DNA from: Agrocybe praecox
Taxonomy: Eukaryota; Basidiomycota; Agaricomycetes; Agaricales; Agrocybaceae
Assembly: GCA_964017145.1 (NCBI GenBank)
Contig: OZ024849.1
Span: 868,001-932,000 of the forward strand
Direction: 5' to 3'
Length of the DNA stretch: 64,000 bases
Both the position numbers and the translations under genes were made by a program. Positions 54,196-64,000 of the stretch are shown piece after piece; positions within the stretch are counted from its first letter, which is position 1; each line of letters opens with the position of its first letter. The notes beneath the pieces are model-generated. The model saw nothing but the letters and a program-made list of their open reading frames with translations. It ran no database searches and had not been told where the DNA came from.

Positions 54196-55687
54196 GTTCG
54201 ACATCACAGCGAACGCCAGGCGAATCCGCGCCCTCAGATCCTTCGACGATACTGGGGACAACATGCAAGTCGACACCTCCGAGCAACCAGCGACCGGAGA
54301 CTGGTCAAGCATGGGAGAGGGCCTCAAAACCCCACCCCAACAACCCAGTGGGGGCAGCCTCGGCGAGGCAGCCTTCATCACTCCACGACCCCCACCGCGC
54401 ACGGACAAGGGGAAGCAAAAGGAGGTTCCCCCTCCCACACGGCCTCAGAAGCCCGGACCCTCAGGGTCTGGGCCCAAGAAGCCCACTCCCACAGCACCGG
54501 CTATTACGCAGCCGATGCAGCAGCCCAAGGTGCCGGAAACGCGATTCGGAAGAATCGTGCCACTGCTTCCTTCTCGTCGGACCGCTGGTCCAGGCAAGGG
54601 GTCATATGCCTCTCGCCTTGGCAAAGGCCCAAAACAACCCGTGACCGTCGCGCAACTCGCGAAGGTTGCACCTCAATTGCCCATTAATGCAGTGGCACAG
54701 GCAACCAATCAGAATGCAGCAGGGCCGACGAAGTCACCAAAGCGCAAGTCGCAGCTCCCCTCCTTCATCGCAGGGGGACCGTCGAGAAGACAGGTCCTGA
54801 TCCAGTTCGAAAGCGCAATCCCAACTTGCGACTTCAACCTATACATAACACGAGCCCGACACGCACTTCCTGATGGTGGCTCCACCCTCCAAATTCTGTC
54901 AATGGCCCAGGCCTACGCAGGATACACTCTCCACACCGATGGTGTGGCCAACGAGCGAGACCTCGAATACCTTCGAGGCCAAGCTAACGCTGCTTTCAAC
55001 CAGGTAGCCAACGGTATCACCGTCAGCCTACCAGTTGCCACCTCATTCGTCCGCATAGTGGACGTTCCCTATTACACGGACGCTGCGAGAACGTCTAGAA
55101 TCACATCCGACATAGTGCAGGAGGCTCTCAAGTCCTCCCTGCTTGGCGGCAACCTATACTTTGCACGCGAAGCGCGCATCGTACACAACTCCCCAGCTAG
55201 CACCATGGGTATAGCCTACATCGACATCTGGGACACTAAGTCCGGAGCTCACGCCAAACAGATTATCAACAAGTCTGTTATGGTCCTCGGAAGGCAGTGC
55301 GAAATTCAAGCCGCCACCACCCACACCGGCGTCCCCCTCTGCCAGCGTTGCTAGCGATGGAGCCACTCTGACAAAGGATGCAGGCAACGCGCTGCGTCCT
55401 GCCCCCATTGCATGGGTCTGCACAAGGCCGACGAACACCATGACGTCGCCAAGTGCTGCAAAGGGAACGCTAACGCGAACCCACCTCTCGAACCAACCCC
55501 CGCTGGCCAGCCGTGTCCCCACACGGACCACTGTGTCAATTGCAAGGGTGCCCACGCCGTGAACTCGCGCAAATGCAAGTTCTGGACCAACCGCTTCGAT
55601 CGTGCATGGATCGATGGCAAATATGCAGAGGTTCGTCGTATTCGACAGAATGTCCGCGATCGTACTAACCCCCTCCCCGTAGCTTAA
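54196..55687 (+). pseudogene. LINE-A ORF1, copy A13 (5'-truncated, one nonsense codon)
   Basis: Begins at DITANARRIRALRSFDDTG, lacking roughly the first 170 residues known from copy A11. Then comes a Pro/Lys-rich linker (KPGPSGSGPKKPTPTAP), a folded domain (about 54770-55300; HTDGVANERDLEYLRG, SFVRIVDVPYYTDAARTS), and three Cys/His clusters at 55338-55600. One TAG at 55352-55354 replaces the Trp of CQRCWRWG; otherwise open to the TAA at 55685-55687, which shares its last A with the ORF2 ATG. Role: binds LINE RNA in the retrotransposition particle (family knowledge). Confidence 0.88.
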
Positions 55688-58600
55688 TGCGCAACGGCCT
55701 AGGCAGGGAGATTAGTATATACTCGCACAATGTAGCAAAGAAATTTGATTACTTAGGTGTACTTCTCGAAACGTTAATTGATAAAGTTGACGTTATCTTT
55801 GTGCAAGAACCGCCCTGGCGGATAATAAGACAAGCGCCTTCCTCTACTAATAGAGAAGGTGACAACATAGTTGGCACGCCTATGCATCCTGCATGGCTCT
55901 ACATGGTACGCCCCCCGGAAAATGAGGAGATTCCCCCTCGAGTCATGGCATACGTGTCAAAGCGACTCGAGAGGCTCCGACCTTCGATGAGGCGAGATAT
56001 TATTGATCATCGTGACATCTTCGTTCTTTCGTTGTTCCAAGGCAATGAAACTTATAACTTCATGAACGTATATTCAGATGAAGGCAGTACAGCGATTCGG
56101 TTTTTACAAGACCACGTTGACGAGCTACCCCGCTTCCATTATATGGGAGGCGACTTTAACACACACTCGAGGATATGGGACCCCAATGTCACGTATCATC
56201 GGTGGGATGCTATTGCGCTGCTAGACATAGCCGCCGAACTCGACCTAGAATGGACAGAACCGTCCAATCCGGGTCCTACATTTATATCCAACAATCCAGA
56301 CCTTCGGCCTTCGGTCATAGATCTGGTATTCCGCGGGATTGCTGAGTCAGCGAGAAGTCGCGTCACTCGAGCACCCGAACATCAGGGGCGAACGGATCAT
56401 ATTCCGTTGATAGCTTCTGTCAAATTAGGGGATGACGTCGAAGACTTAGTCCGCTTTACAATCGCAAAGGGCTCCGACGCTTACAAAGCGTGGAAGACCG
56501 AGCTGCCCGGGAAGGTCGCTGCCATAGAGGCAGGACAACTCGAAACCAGGGAGGATGTTGAACGGGTTGCGCAAGCGCTCGCCGATGTCTACACTGCTGC
56601 ATGTGGACTCCCATGCAAAGGAAACCCGAATCACAAAGCACTCTAAGCCATGGTGGAATGACGAGTGCACAAATTCACTTGCTGCTTATCGTATGGATAA
56701 AACCGATGAGAAGTGGAAAACCTTCCAAAAGATCATCAAAGAAGTCAAGCGCGAATTCTTCGAGAGTAGAATCTCGGAAATCGCATACACTAACAGACGC
56801 CCGTGGGACCTAATGGAATGGGTCAAACAGCACAAGTTACCCGCCTGCGAAGCTATCCAATACCAAGGACAGCCCTGCCATGGAATGGACTCCCTATGGG
56901 ATGCCCTCCACAACACTTACAACTCGGCCTCCGGCCGAGTGGTAGATCTCGCTGTGCTCGACCCCCTCCCAACTCTACAGGAAAGGGATTGGCCCCCGTT
57001 CTCCAAGCTAGAACTAGACAAGGCGCTTGCGTCTTGTTCGAGTTTATCGTCCCCCGGCCCTGACCATGTGTCATGGCCGATCCTCAAAGAAGTTGTGAAG
57101 CAGCTTGCTGCTTCACAACTTCTTATCGATCTCGCCAACGCCTGCATTCATGTGGGAGTGTGGCCGAGACACTTTAAGGAGTCCACTTCAGTTATCATAC
57201 CGAAGCCGGGCAAACCTACATACTCAGACCCCAAGGCATTCCGGCCCATAGTCCTGTTGAATACCACCGGGAAACTAATTGAGAAGATGATCTCGAATCG
57301 TCTTCAATACGACATGATCAAGTTCGACCTTGTTCATCCTAACCAAGTCGGAGGAGTGCGCCAGCGCTCAACCGAAGACGCAGGGCTGTACCTTAACCAT
57401 CTGATTCGCACCGGGTGGACTAGGGGACTCAAGACCAACATTGTCGCTTTCGACATCGCCCAGTTCTTCCCATCTCTCAACCATGATATGCTCAAGGCAA
57501 TACTCAGGAAGCAGGGGTTCTCGCCACTCGTGGCGCGGTTCTTCTCATCCTACTTAGTAGACCGATACACCTCTTACAGGTGGGGTTGGTTCACATCCGA
57601 CCCTCGGCAGGCAGATGTTGGCGTGGGACAAGGCTCCGCCTTGTCCCCCGTCCTCTCAGCACTATACATCGCCCCAGTGATGAAACTATACCATATGGAA
57701 GAGATCTCTCACAAGACATCACTTCTATCCTACGTGGACGACGGCACTTGTATTGCCCAAGCCAAAACCCTCCAGGAGAACACGGTCACACTCGTGGCTG
57801 CTTACACAGTCCTCCTCCAACTCTTCACTGCCATTGGACTTGTACTGGAACACAACAAGTCCGAATATGCATGCTTCGACCGGTCGCACAATTACGACCC
57901 GCCACCTCTTGACCTCGGATACGCCCCCTACACAGGCGACACACCTCTTCGCCCAAAGCGCGTCTGGCGCTATCTGGGCTTCTACTTTGATCGCAAGCTC
58001 ACATTTAAGGAGCATGTGCGATTCTATTCTACCAAGTCACTTTCATCGGTGAAAGCCATGAAAATGCTTGGAAGTTCAACTCGCGGTCTCCATCCCAAGG
58101 AGAAGCGACTACTATACCATGCGTGCGTTCTACCAATCGCAACATACGGATATCGGCTGTGGTACTTCGAAGGCTCCCGATCTAAAGGAGCCCTCGAAGA
58201 CCTGCGCAAAATGCAGCATAAAGCGGCACTTTGGATTACAGGTGCATTCCGCACCTCCCCCACAGGTGGGGTTGAGGCCCTCGCGGGCCTCATCCCCGTT
58301 CACCTTCATCTGAAGAAACTAGGCGGTCGGTCCAACTACCGAGCTGCCACATTATCAGACACCCATCCGCTTAGGTCGCTCCTGTCGCAGGAGCATCATA
58401 AGCAGGCTGAAGTTCATTCGTCAGCAATTTCAAGCCTTACCCCTGCCCAGAAAGCAAAAGTAGGGGGGGCCCTCATGGAGATCGACCAACATCTCCCTGA
58501 ACTCACAGAGTCTTTCTCGCCTGTTGCGACAGAGGCTCGTCCTGGAAACAGGTTGCTGGATTTATTCGACGACCGATTCACTTTCGAACCGTGTCCCACT

Positions 58601-59530
58601 GATGACGAGTCAGCAGATGCAGTTCGCGTAGGTCTTAACCAAGTGCTTCGCGAAGCACAAGACCAAGAAACAACGGTGTATTGTGCGGTTGACACTTCGG
58701 TGCCAAACGACATACAGCGACAGGCGGTTTCGACTGCCTTATTATACCGGGGACATGAGCGGATTCACACTGTATCACATCCTGCCGGACGAGTGACTGC
58801 ACCTGATGCAGAACTCTTTGCCATCCGTTCAGCGATTGTTCTTGCTACCCAGCAAGACGATTGCGAGCGGATCATCGTATTCACTGATTCGATGGCCTCG
58901 GCCAAGCGAGCATTGGACCCTACCCTCCACAGCGGTCAAGGACACTCCTTGGCCATATGTCGAGCTCTTCAACCGTGGCTAGAAGAAGACGCCGCGTGCA
59001 AAGTAGACTTCATTCAGGTTCCGTCGAAACTGAAGTGGAGGATACATCAAGAAGCCAATGACATCAGTCGGGCTCAAGTCGAACTTGTTGGGGATAACCC
59101 AGCTACTTTGTTGGATAGTGTACGGAAGGCCGTCACAAAAAACGTTCAGGAGGAATGGAAGGTTCTCTTCCGTGATCCCAACTACCGGGGGCATAACTTT
59201 TTTCCCCTCAAGAATCTTGCCGGGGATCTACTCGAGCCAACGTATCTTCAAGAAGGTACTTGGCTCCGTGAAGTGAAAGATGCGCATATACCGTACGTCG
59301 CGAGGATGATGAGATGCATCCTCAATCACGCTCCTATAGGTGCTTACTACGAGCGCTTCAACATTCAAAAATCTCATGCATGCGAATGCGGCCACCACCT
59401 GCAGACACACGCACATATATTGCAAGTGTGCACTAAACATGTACGTGAGCGAGACGGTCGGACACCGGAACTCCTGGTGCACCTGATCAAATTCCTGGAT
59501 GACAACGACTCAGCGTTTGCGTTCAGGTGA
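55687..59530 (+). pseudogene. LINE-A ORF2, copy A13 (endonuclease-RT-RNase H-zinc tail), one frameshift
   Basis: Nearly intact replicase. Endonuclease: VIFVQEPPWR, GGDFNTHSRIWD (about residue 152), TDHIPLIASVK (about 235). RT: PGPDHVSWPILKEVVKQ, FRPIVLLNTTGKLIEKM, VAFDIAQFFPSLNHDM, VGVGQGSALSPVLSAL, SYVDDGTC (about 680). RNase H: YCAVDTSV, DAELFAIRSAIV, VFTDSMASAKRALD, HQEANDIS (about 995-1130). Tail: CECGHHLQTHAHILQVC (about 1233). One extra base near 56600 (GCATGTGGAC) shifts frame in the linker; both sides are otherwise open. A CGA-to-TGA change at 59528-59530 removes the last few residues before the usual TAA at 59546. It cannot move itself as it stands. Confidence 0.9.
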
Positions 59531-59632
59531 CCCGCAGGGGTCGGATAAGTAGGTTGGGCCACGGCTCGGCCTGCGGTTTATGCTCTTCTTGGGCTGCGGA
59601 ACATGTTCTGCTCGGACTTCCGACTCTTTGCC

Positions 59633-60490
59633 CACTAACTACTGACAGAATCATGCATGAGTTCCTGGTAGTTGCCCAATTAAGGTGATGCATCCACAGC
59701 GGAAATGGCCACAAGGCCCAAAGTCATGTATCAGGGTGACTGACAGTGACTAGAGAGCTGTAGTCATGTGAAAATCATGTGATCTGGTGCACAGCCACCA
59801 AAAATCAAAGTTGTAGAGAAAAATTCAAAAGCTATGCTAAATATTTTTTATTACATAATCATCAACGGTTCAGCCACAAAGCGCAAAATATCTACAGAAA
59901 GCCGGATACAAATCAAAATAAAAGATTGAAATATTTATAGCAAACTAAAAATAAATTCTAAAATCATCAAAAAATGTGTGCTATACCATTTTAGGCTTGA
60001 ACTAATCAAATATGTAAAGTGTTCTAAAAATAGATCGAGCTACAAATAGACTTATCTTTTATCTAGTCTTATCTCAGTCCCATCTATCATCCATCAAAGG
60101 CCTTTATCTCAAAATCTCAAAGTCCAAAGTCCTCTTGCCTTATTGGGTTGTTTGGATGTGACATCACTCAAAGGCCTTGTTTGTTTTGTATCCTGCCTGC
60201 CCCTGCCTGCTGACATCATTATTTATTATTTGTTTGTATTTGAGGCCATATAAACATATGAGTGGAGCCCAAACATGTAAATAGAGGCAAGCAAAAAGTC
60301 ATGTGCATAGATTTTGATCCCATCAAATATAAACACATGACTATCACATGATAAGTCACAAACAGTCACAATAAGCCAGCCAGAGGGCTTGATACATGAA
60401 TTTGGGCCACTAGGCCACGGCCACTGTGGATGCATCACCTTAATTGGGCAGTTACCAGAACTTGATGCATAAATCTGTCTGCACTGGCTG
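59633..60490. mobile_element. MITE-E, 858 bp, 7-bp target duplication
   Basis: Left end CACTAACTACTGACAGAATC, right end inverse of CAGCCAGTGCAGACAGATTT. Exact duplication ctttgcc at 59626-59632 and 60491-60497, inside the LINE-A 3' UTR. Core as in the other MITEs; no gene. It is younger than copy A13. Confidence 0.92.
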
Positions 60491-60772
60491 CTTTGCCATT
60501 ACAATGGCGCGCGCTCTAGTACACCAACTTGTAGGATTCGTCCTGACCCTGCAGGGGCATTGGGGGCCCTTCAGTGGGTACCTGGGTTTGTGGGCTTCGG
60601 CCTGACCCCTCGGGGGCATCCGGGCTAAGCGGAAGCGGCGATGCGACTTGGAACGTGAGGGGACTGCGGACTGGGTGGGGTGTGGACTGTGGACTGGGTG
60701 GGGTGTGGATTGTGGACTGGGTGGGGTGTGGATTGTGGGTCAGGCTTGATGCCCGGCCACCAATGCTTACAC

Positions 60773-60858
60773 GCTTGCGATGGCGCAAGCGCCATCGAAC
60801 CAGTAACATTCTGACTGCCTAACGGCGGTCTGCCATCTTGGTGGGACTTATGCCCGCC
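60773..60858 (+). promoter_or_regulatory. three consecutive hairpins near the LINE-A 3' end
   Basis: Stem 1 GCTTGCG/CGCAAGC with loop ATGG (60773-60790); stem 2 GACTGCC/GGCGGTC with loop TAAC (60813-60830; perfect GACCGCC in other copies); stem 3 around 60840-60858 (GGCGGGC/GCCCGCC in other copies). They precede the conserved last 110 bases and poly(A). LINE reverse transcriptases often recognise 3' structure, so this is a candidate binding site. Confidence 0.55.
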
Positions 60859-63359
60859 CTCGCAGACGTAGCGTAGTAGATAAATCTTGCTTAGCATGCT
60901 CATGTATGTAACGTAGGGACCGGACTGCAATCGCGCACCGGAATACCAGTGGGACTTCGGTCCTTTGATTAAAAAAAAAAAAAAAAAGTGAGAGGAGCGA
61001 CCTGAGCGGATGGGTGTCTGATAACATGGCGGCTTGGTAGTTAGACCGACCGCCTAGTTTCTTCAGATGGAGGTGGACGGGGATGAGGCCCGCAAGGGCC
61101 TCAACCCCGCCTGTGGGGGAGGTGCGGAACGCACCTGTAATCCAAAGTGCCGCTTTACGCTGCATTTTGCATAGGTCTTCGAGGGCTCCCTTGGATCGGG
61201 AGCCTTCAAAGTACCACAGACGGTACCCGTATGTTGCGATTGGTAGAACACATGCACGGTATAATAGTCGCTTCTCCTTGGGGTGGAGACCACGAGTTGA
61301 GCTTCCAAGCATTTTCATGGCTTTCACCGATGATAATGATTTGGTAGAGTAGAACCGCACGTGCTCCTTGAAGGTGAGCTTGCGGTCGAAGTAGAAGCCC
61401 AAGTAGCGCCAGACGCGCTTAGGGCGAAGAGGTGTGTCGCCCGTGTAATGGGCATATCCGAGATCGAGAGGTGGCGGGTCGTAGTTGTGCGACCGGTCGA
61501 AGCATGCGTATTCAGACTTGTTGTGTTCAAGAATGAGTCCGATGGCGGTGAAGAGTCGAAGGAGGACTGCATAGGCAGCCACAAGGGTTACCGTGTTCTC
61601 CTGGAGGGTTTTGGCTTGGGCAATACAGGTGCCATCGTCTACGTAAGATAGAAGTGATGTCTTGCGAGATATCTCTTCCATATGGTATAGTTTCATCACT
61701 GGGGCGATGTATAACGCTGAGAGGACGGGGGACAAGGCTCCGCCTTGTCCGACGCTGACATCCACTCTATATGAGGTGTATCGATCAACTAAGTAGGATG
61801 AGAAGAACCGCGCCACTCGTGGCGAGAACCCCTGCTTCCTGAGGATTGCCTTGAGCATGTCATGGTTAAGGGAAGGGAAGAACTGGGCGATGTCGAATGC
61901 GACAATGCTGGTCTTGAGTCCCCTAGTCCACCCGGTGCGAATCAGATGGGTAAGGTACAGCCCTGCGTCTTCGGTTGAGCGCTGTCGCACTCCTCCGACT
62001 TGATTGGGATGAACAAGGTCAAATTTGATCATGTCGTATTGAAGACGATTCAAGATCATCTTCTCAATGAGTTTCCCCATGGTATTCAACAGCACTATGG
62101 GCCGGAATGCCTTGGGGTCAGAGTATGTAGGTTTGCCTGGCTTCGGTATTATAACCGACGTCGACTCCTTAAAGTGTCTCGGCCAAGCCCCCACACGAAT
62201 GCAGGCGTTGGCGAGATCGATAAGAATCGGCCATGAAACATGGTCGGGGCCGGGGGACGAAAGACTTGAACAAGACGCAAGCACCTCGTCTAATTCTAGC
62301 TTGGAGAATGAGGGCCAATCCCTTTCCTGTAAGGTTGGAAGGGGATCGAGCACTGTAAGATCTACTACTCGGCCGGAGGCCGAGTTGTAGGTGTTGTGGA
62401 GGGCGTCCCATAGGGAGTCCATTCCATGGCAGGGCTGTCCTTGGTATTGGATAGCTTCGCAGGCAGGTAGTTTGCGCTGTTTGACCTATTCCATTAGGTC
62501 CCACGGGTGTCTGTTGGTATATGCGATTTCCGAGATTCGACTCTCGAAGAATTCGCGTTTGACATCTTTGACGATCTTTCGGAAGGCTTTCCACTTCTCG
62601 TCGGTTTTATCCATATGATAAGCGGCAAGTGAGTTTGTGCACTCGTCATTCCACCATGGCTTAGAGTGCTTTGTGATTCGGGTCTCCTTTGCATGGGAAT
62701 CCCACGCAGCAGTGTAGGCATCGGCTAGTGCTTGCACAACTCGCTCAACATCCTCCTTGGTTTCGAGACGTCCTCCTTCTATGCAGCGACCTTCCCGGGT
62801 AACTCGGTCTTCCACGCTTTGTAAGCGTCGGAGCCTTTAACGATTGTAAAGCGGATCACGTCTTCGACGTCATCTCCTAATTTGACAGAAGCTATCAACG
62901 GAATATGATCCGTTCGCCCCTGATGTTCCGGTGCACGAGTGATACGACTTCTCGCTGACTCAGCAATCCCGCGGAATACCAGATCAATGACCGAAGGCCG
63001 AAGTTCTGGATTGTTAGATATAAATGTAGGACCCGGATTGGACGGCTCAGTCCATTCTAGGTCAAGTTCGGCTGCTATGTCTAGCAGTGCAATAGCATCC
63101 CACCAATGATACGTGACATTGGGGTCCCATATCCTTGAGTGTGTGTTAAAGTCGCCTCCCATGTAATGGAAGCGGGGTAGTTCGTCGACGTGGTCTTGCA
63201 AGAACCGAATCGCTGTGCTGCCTTCATCTGAATATACGTTCATGAAGTTGTAAGTCTCGTTGCCTTGAAACAGCGAGAGAACGAGGATGTCGCGATGATC
63301 AATAAGATCTCGCCTCATCGAAGGTCGGAGCCTCTCGAGCCGTTTTGACACGTATGCCA

Positions 63360-63430
63360 AGTGGTTAGAGCATCTGGTATATGTCCAGTGAGCCTGGGTT
63401 CAATCCCCAGTCTGGTCACTTCTTTTAATA
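63360..63430 (+). mobile_element. tRNA-like insertion unit, copy 2, 3' half
   Basis: Contains the tRNA-like sequence from AGTGGTTAGAGC onward (acceptor 5' strand missing), the intact B box GGTTCAATCCC variant and the TTTT run, ending TTTTAATA. Followed by cttca (63431-63435), the same 5 bases that precede the 5' half at 53912-53916. Confidence 0.85.
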
Positions 63431-63878
63431 CTTCATTCAGGTTCCTTCGAAACTGAAATGGAGGATACACCAAGAAGCCAACGACATTAGTCGCGCTCAA
63501 GTCGAACCTGTCGGGGATTACCCGGCTACTTCTTTGGATAGTGTACGGAAGGTCGTCACTAAAACAGTACAGGAGGATTGGAAGGTACTCTTCCGAGACC
63601 CCAACTACCGAGGACATAACTTTATGCGCCTCAAGAATCTTGCCGGGGATTTACTTGAGCCGATGTGTCTTCAAGAAGGTACTTGGCTCCGTGAAGTGAA
63701 AGACGCGCATATACTGTACGTCGCGAGGATGATGAGATGCATCCTCAATCACGCTCCGATAGGTGCTTACTATGAGCGCTTCAACATTCAAGAATCTCAT
63801 GCATGCGAATGCGGCCACCACCTGCAGACGCGCGCACACATATTGCAAGTGTGTACTAAACATACATGCAAGCGAGAC

Positions 63879-64000
63879 CAGCCAGTGCTGTCAAATTTAT
63901 GTATCAACCATGGGTAGTTGCCCAACTTAAAGTATGCATCCAGGTGGGCAGTTACCCAACTGCCCAAGATGATGCATCAAGCCCTTGGTGTCAGGGTTTC
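63879..64000. mobile_element. MITE-G, left end only, cut by the window edge
   Basis: CAGCCAGTGCTGTCAAATTT start inside the Cys/His tail of LINE-A copy A12, followed by the subterminal AGTTGCCCAACTTAAAG and GATGCATC motifs. The right end is outside the window; if intact it should be followed by gcgagac. Confidence 0.8.

Larger units (their letters stand above)
54196..60989 (+). mobile_element. LINE-A copy A13, youngest-looking copy, 13-bp target duplication
   Basis: Reference copy for the family. 5'-truncated inside ORF1, then ORF1 (to 55687), ORF2 (55687 on), 3' UTR and a clean run of 17 A (60971-60987). Exact duplication gagaggagcgacc at 54183-54195 and 60990-61002 inside copy A14. MITE-E sits in its 3' UTR. 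ORF order, endonuclease-RT-RNase H-zinc tail and zinc-knuckle ORF1 fit the Tad1 group of fungal LINEs; clade is by architecture only. Confidence 0.92.
54043..63359 (-). mobile_element. LINE-A copy A14 (minus), split by copy A13
   Basis: Left part 54043-54195 and right part 61003-63359 (sharing the 13-bp duplication 60990-61002) together read, on the minus strand, endonuclease (MAYVSKRLERLRPSMRRD at 63360), linker, RT and the start of the RNase H segment. Both outer ends are inside coding sequence and there is no poly(T), so this block did not arrive by ordinary target priming. Confidence 0.82.
51586..63878 (+). mobile_element. LINE-A copy A12, RT-to-tail fragment in two parts
   Basis: Part 1 51586-53916 reads RT (TGA at 51745-51747 and 52645-52647) to the early RNase H; part 2 63436-63878 continues with VPSKLKWRIHQEANDIS and the CECGHHLQTRAHILQVC tail. 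The exact join is CTTCA|TTCAGG. A 271-bp tRNA-like unit interrupts part 1 (53222-53492). A second unit plus 9.3 kb of other LINE sequence separates the parts. About 165 bp of RNase H is missing at 53814. MITE-G cuts the tail. Confidence 0.85.

Overview
The window looks like a repeat-dense, probably heterochromatic stretch of a basidiomycete (Agaricomycete-like) fungal genome. The reasons are a Tnp2-type transposon whose two genes are cut by eight short introns (46-67 nt), at least two families of fungal Tad1-like LINEs, a Tc1/mariner element, and no recognisable host housekeeping gene. The species cannot be named from the sequence. Nearly everything readable is a transposable element, and the elements are inserted inside one another.

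Layout. 1-4989: LINE-A fragments split by a small TIR element (MITE-D). 4990-12617: one decayed LINE-B (minus) interrupted by a hAT-like non-autonomous element. 12618-17626: MITE-H (partial), a GC-rich minisatellite and a 3.8 kb foldback element. 17627-21940: LINE-A pieces (minus) carrying a solo LTR and a 146-bp-TIR element with a second hAT-like copy inside. 22030-28813: a complete 6.8 kb Tnp2-type DNA transposon inserted in a LINE-A reverse transcriptase region. 29059-39942: a long LINE-A copy (minus) holding a hAT-like element, which holds MITE-C, which holds an intact Tc1/mariner; also a second solo LTR and an 80-bp LINE insertion. 39943-40142: assembly gap of 200 N. 40143-50788: two plus-strand LINE-A copies with MITE-A and MITE-B. 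50789-63878: nested LINE-A copies, two copies of a 271-bp unit carrying a tRNA-like gene, MITE-E, and the youngest-looking LINE-A (54196-60989, with a 13-bp target duplication). 63879-64000: the left end of MITE-G.

How the parts relate. The best candidates for working genes are the Tnp2-like transposase (25213-28631, three exons), its companion gene of unknown function (22793-24988, seven exons, HMG-box-like C-terminus) and the Tc1/mariner transposase (31851-32867). All LINE copies are broken by frameshifts and by nonsense codons, many of them CGA to TGA, so C-to-T decay is strong. The small TIR elements (MITE-A to -I) encode no protein. They share termini and mostly make 7-bp target duplications; the enzyme that moves them is not identified here.

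Orientation note: LINE-A is the family defined by copies at 1-3920, 29059-39942, 40143-46408, 54196-60989 and others. LINE-B is the separate family at 4990-12617. The names are mine and used only for this window.
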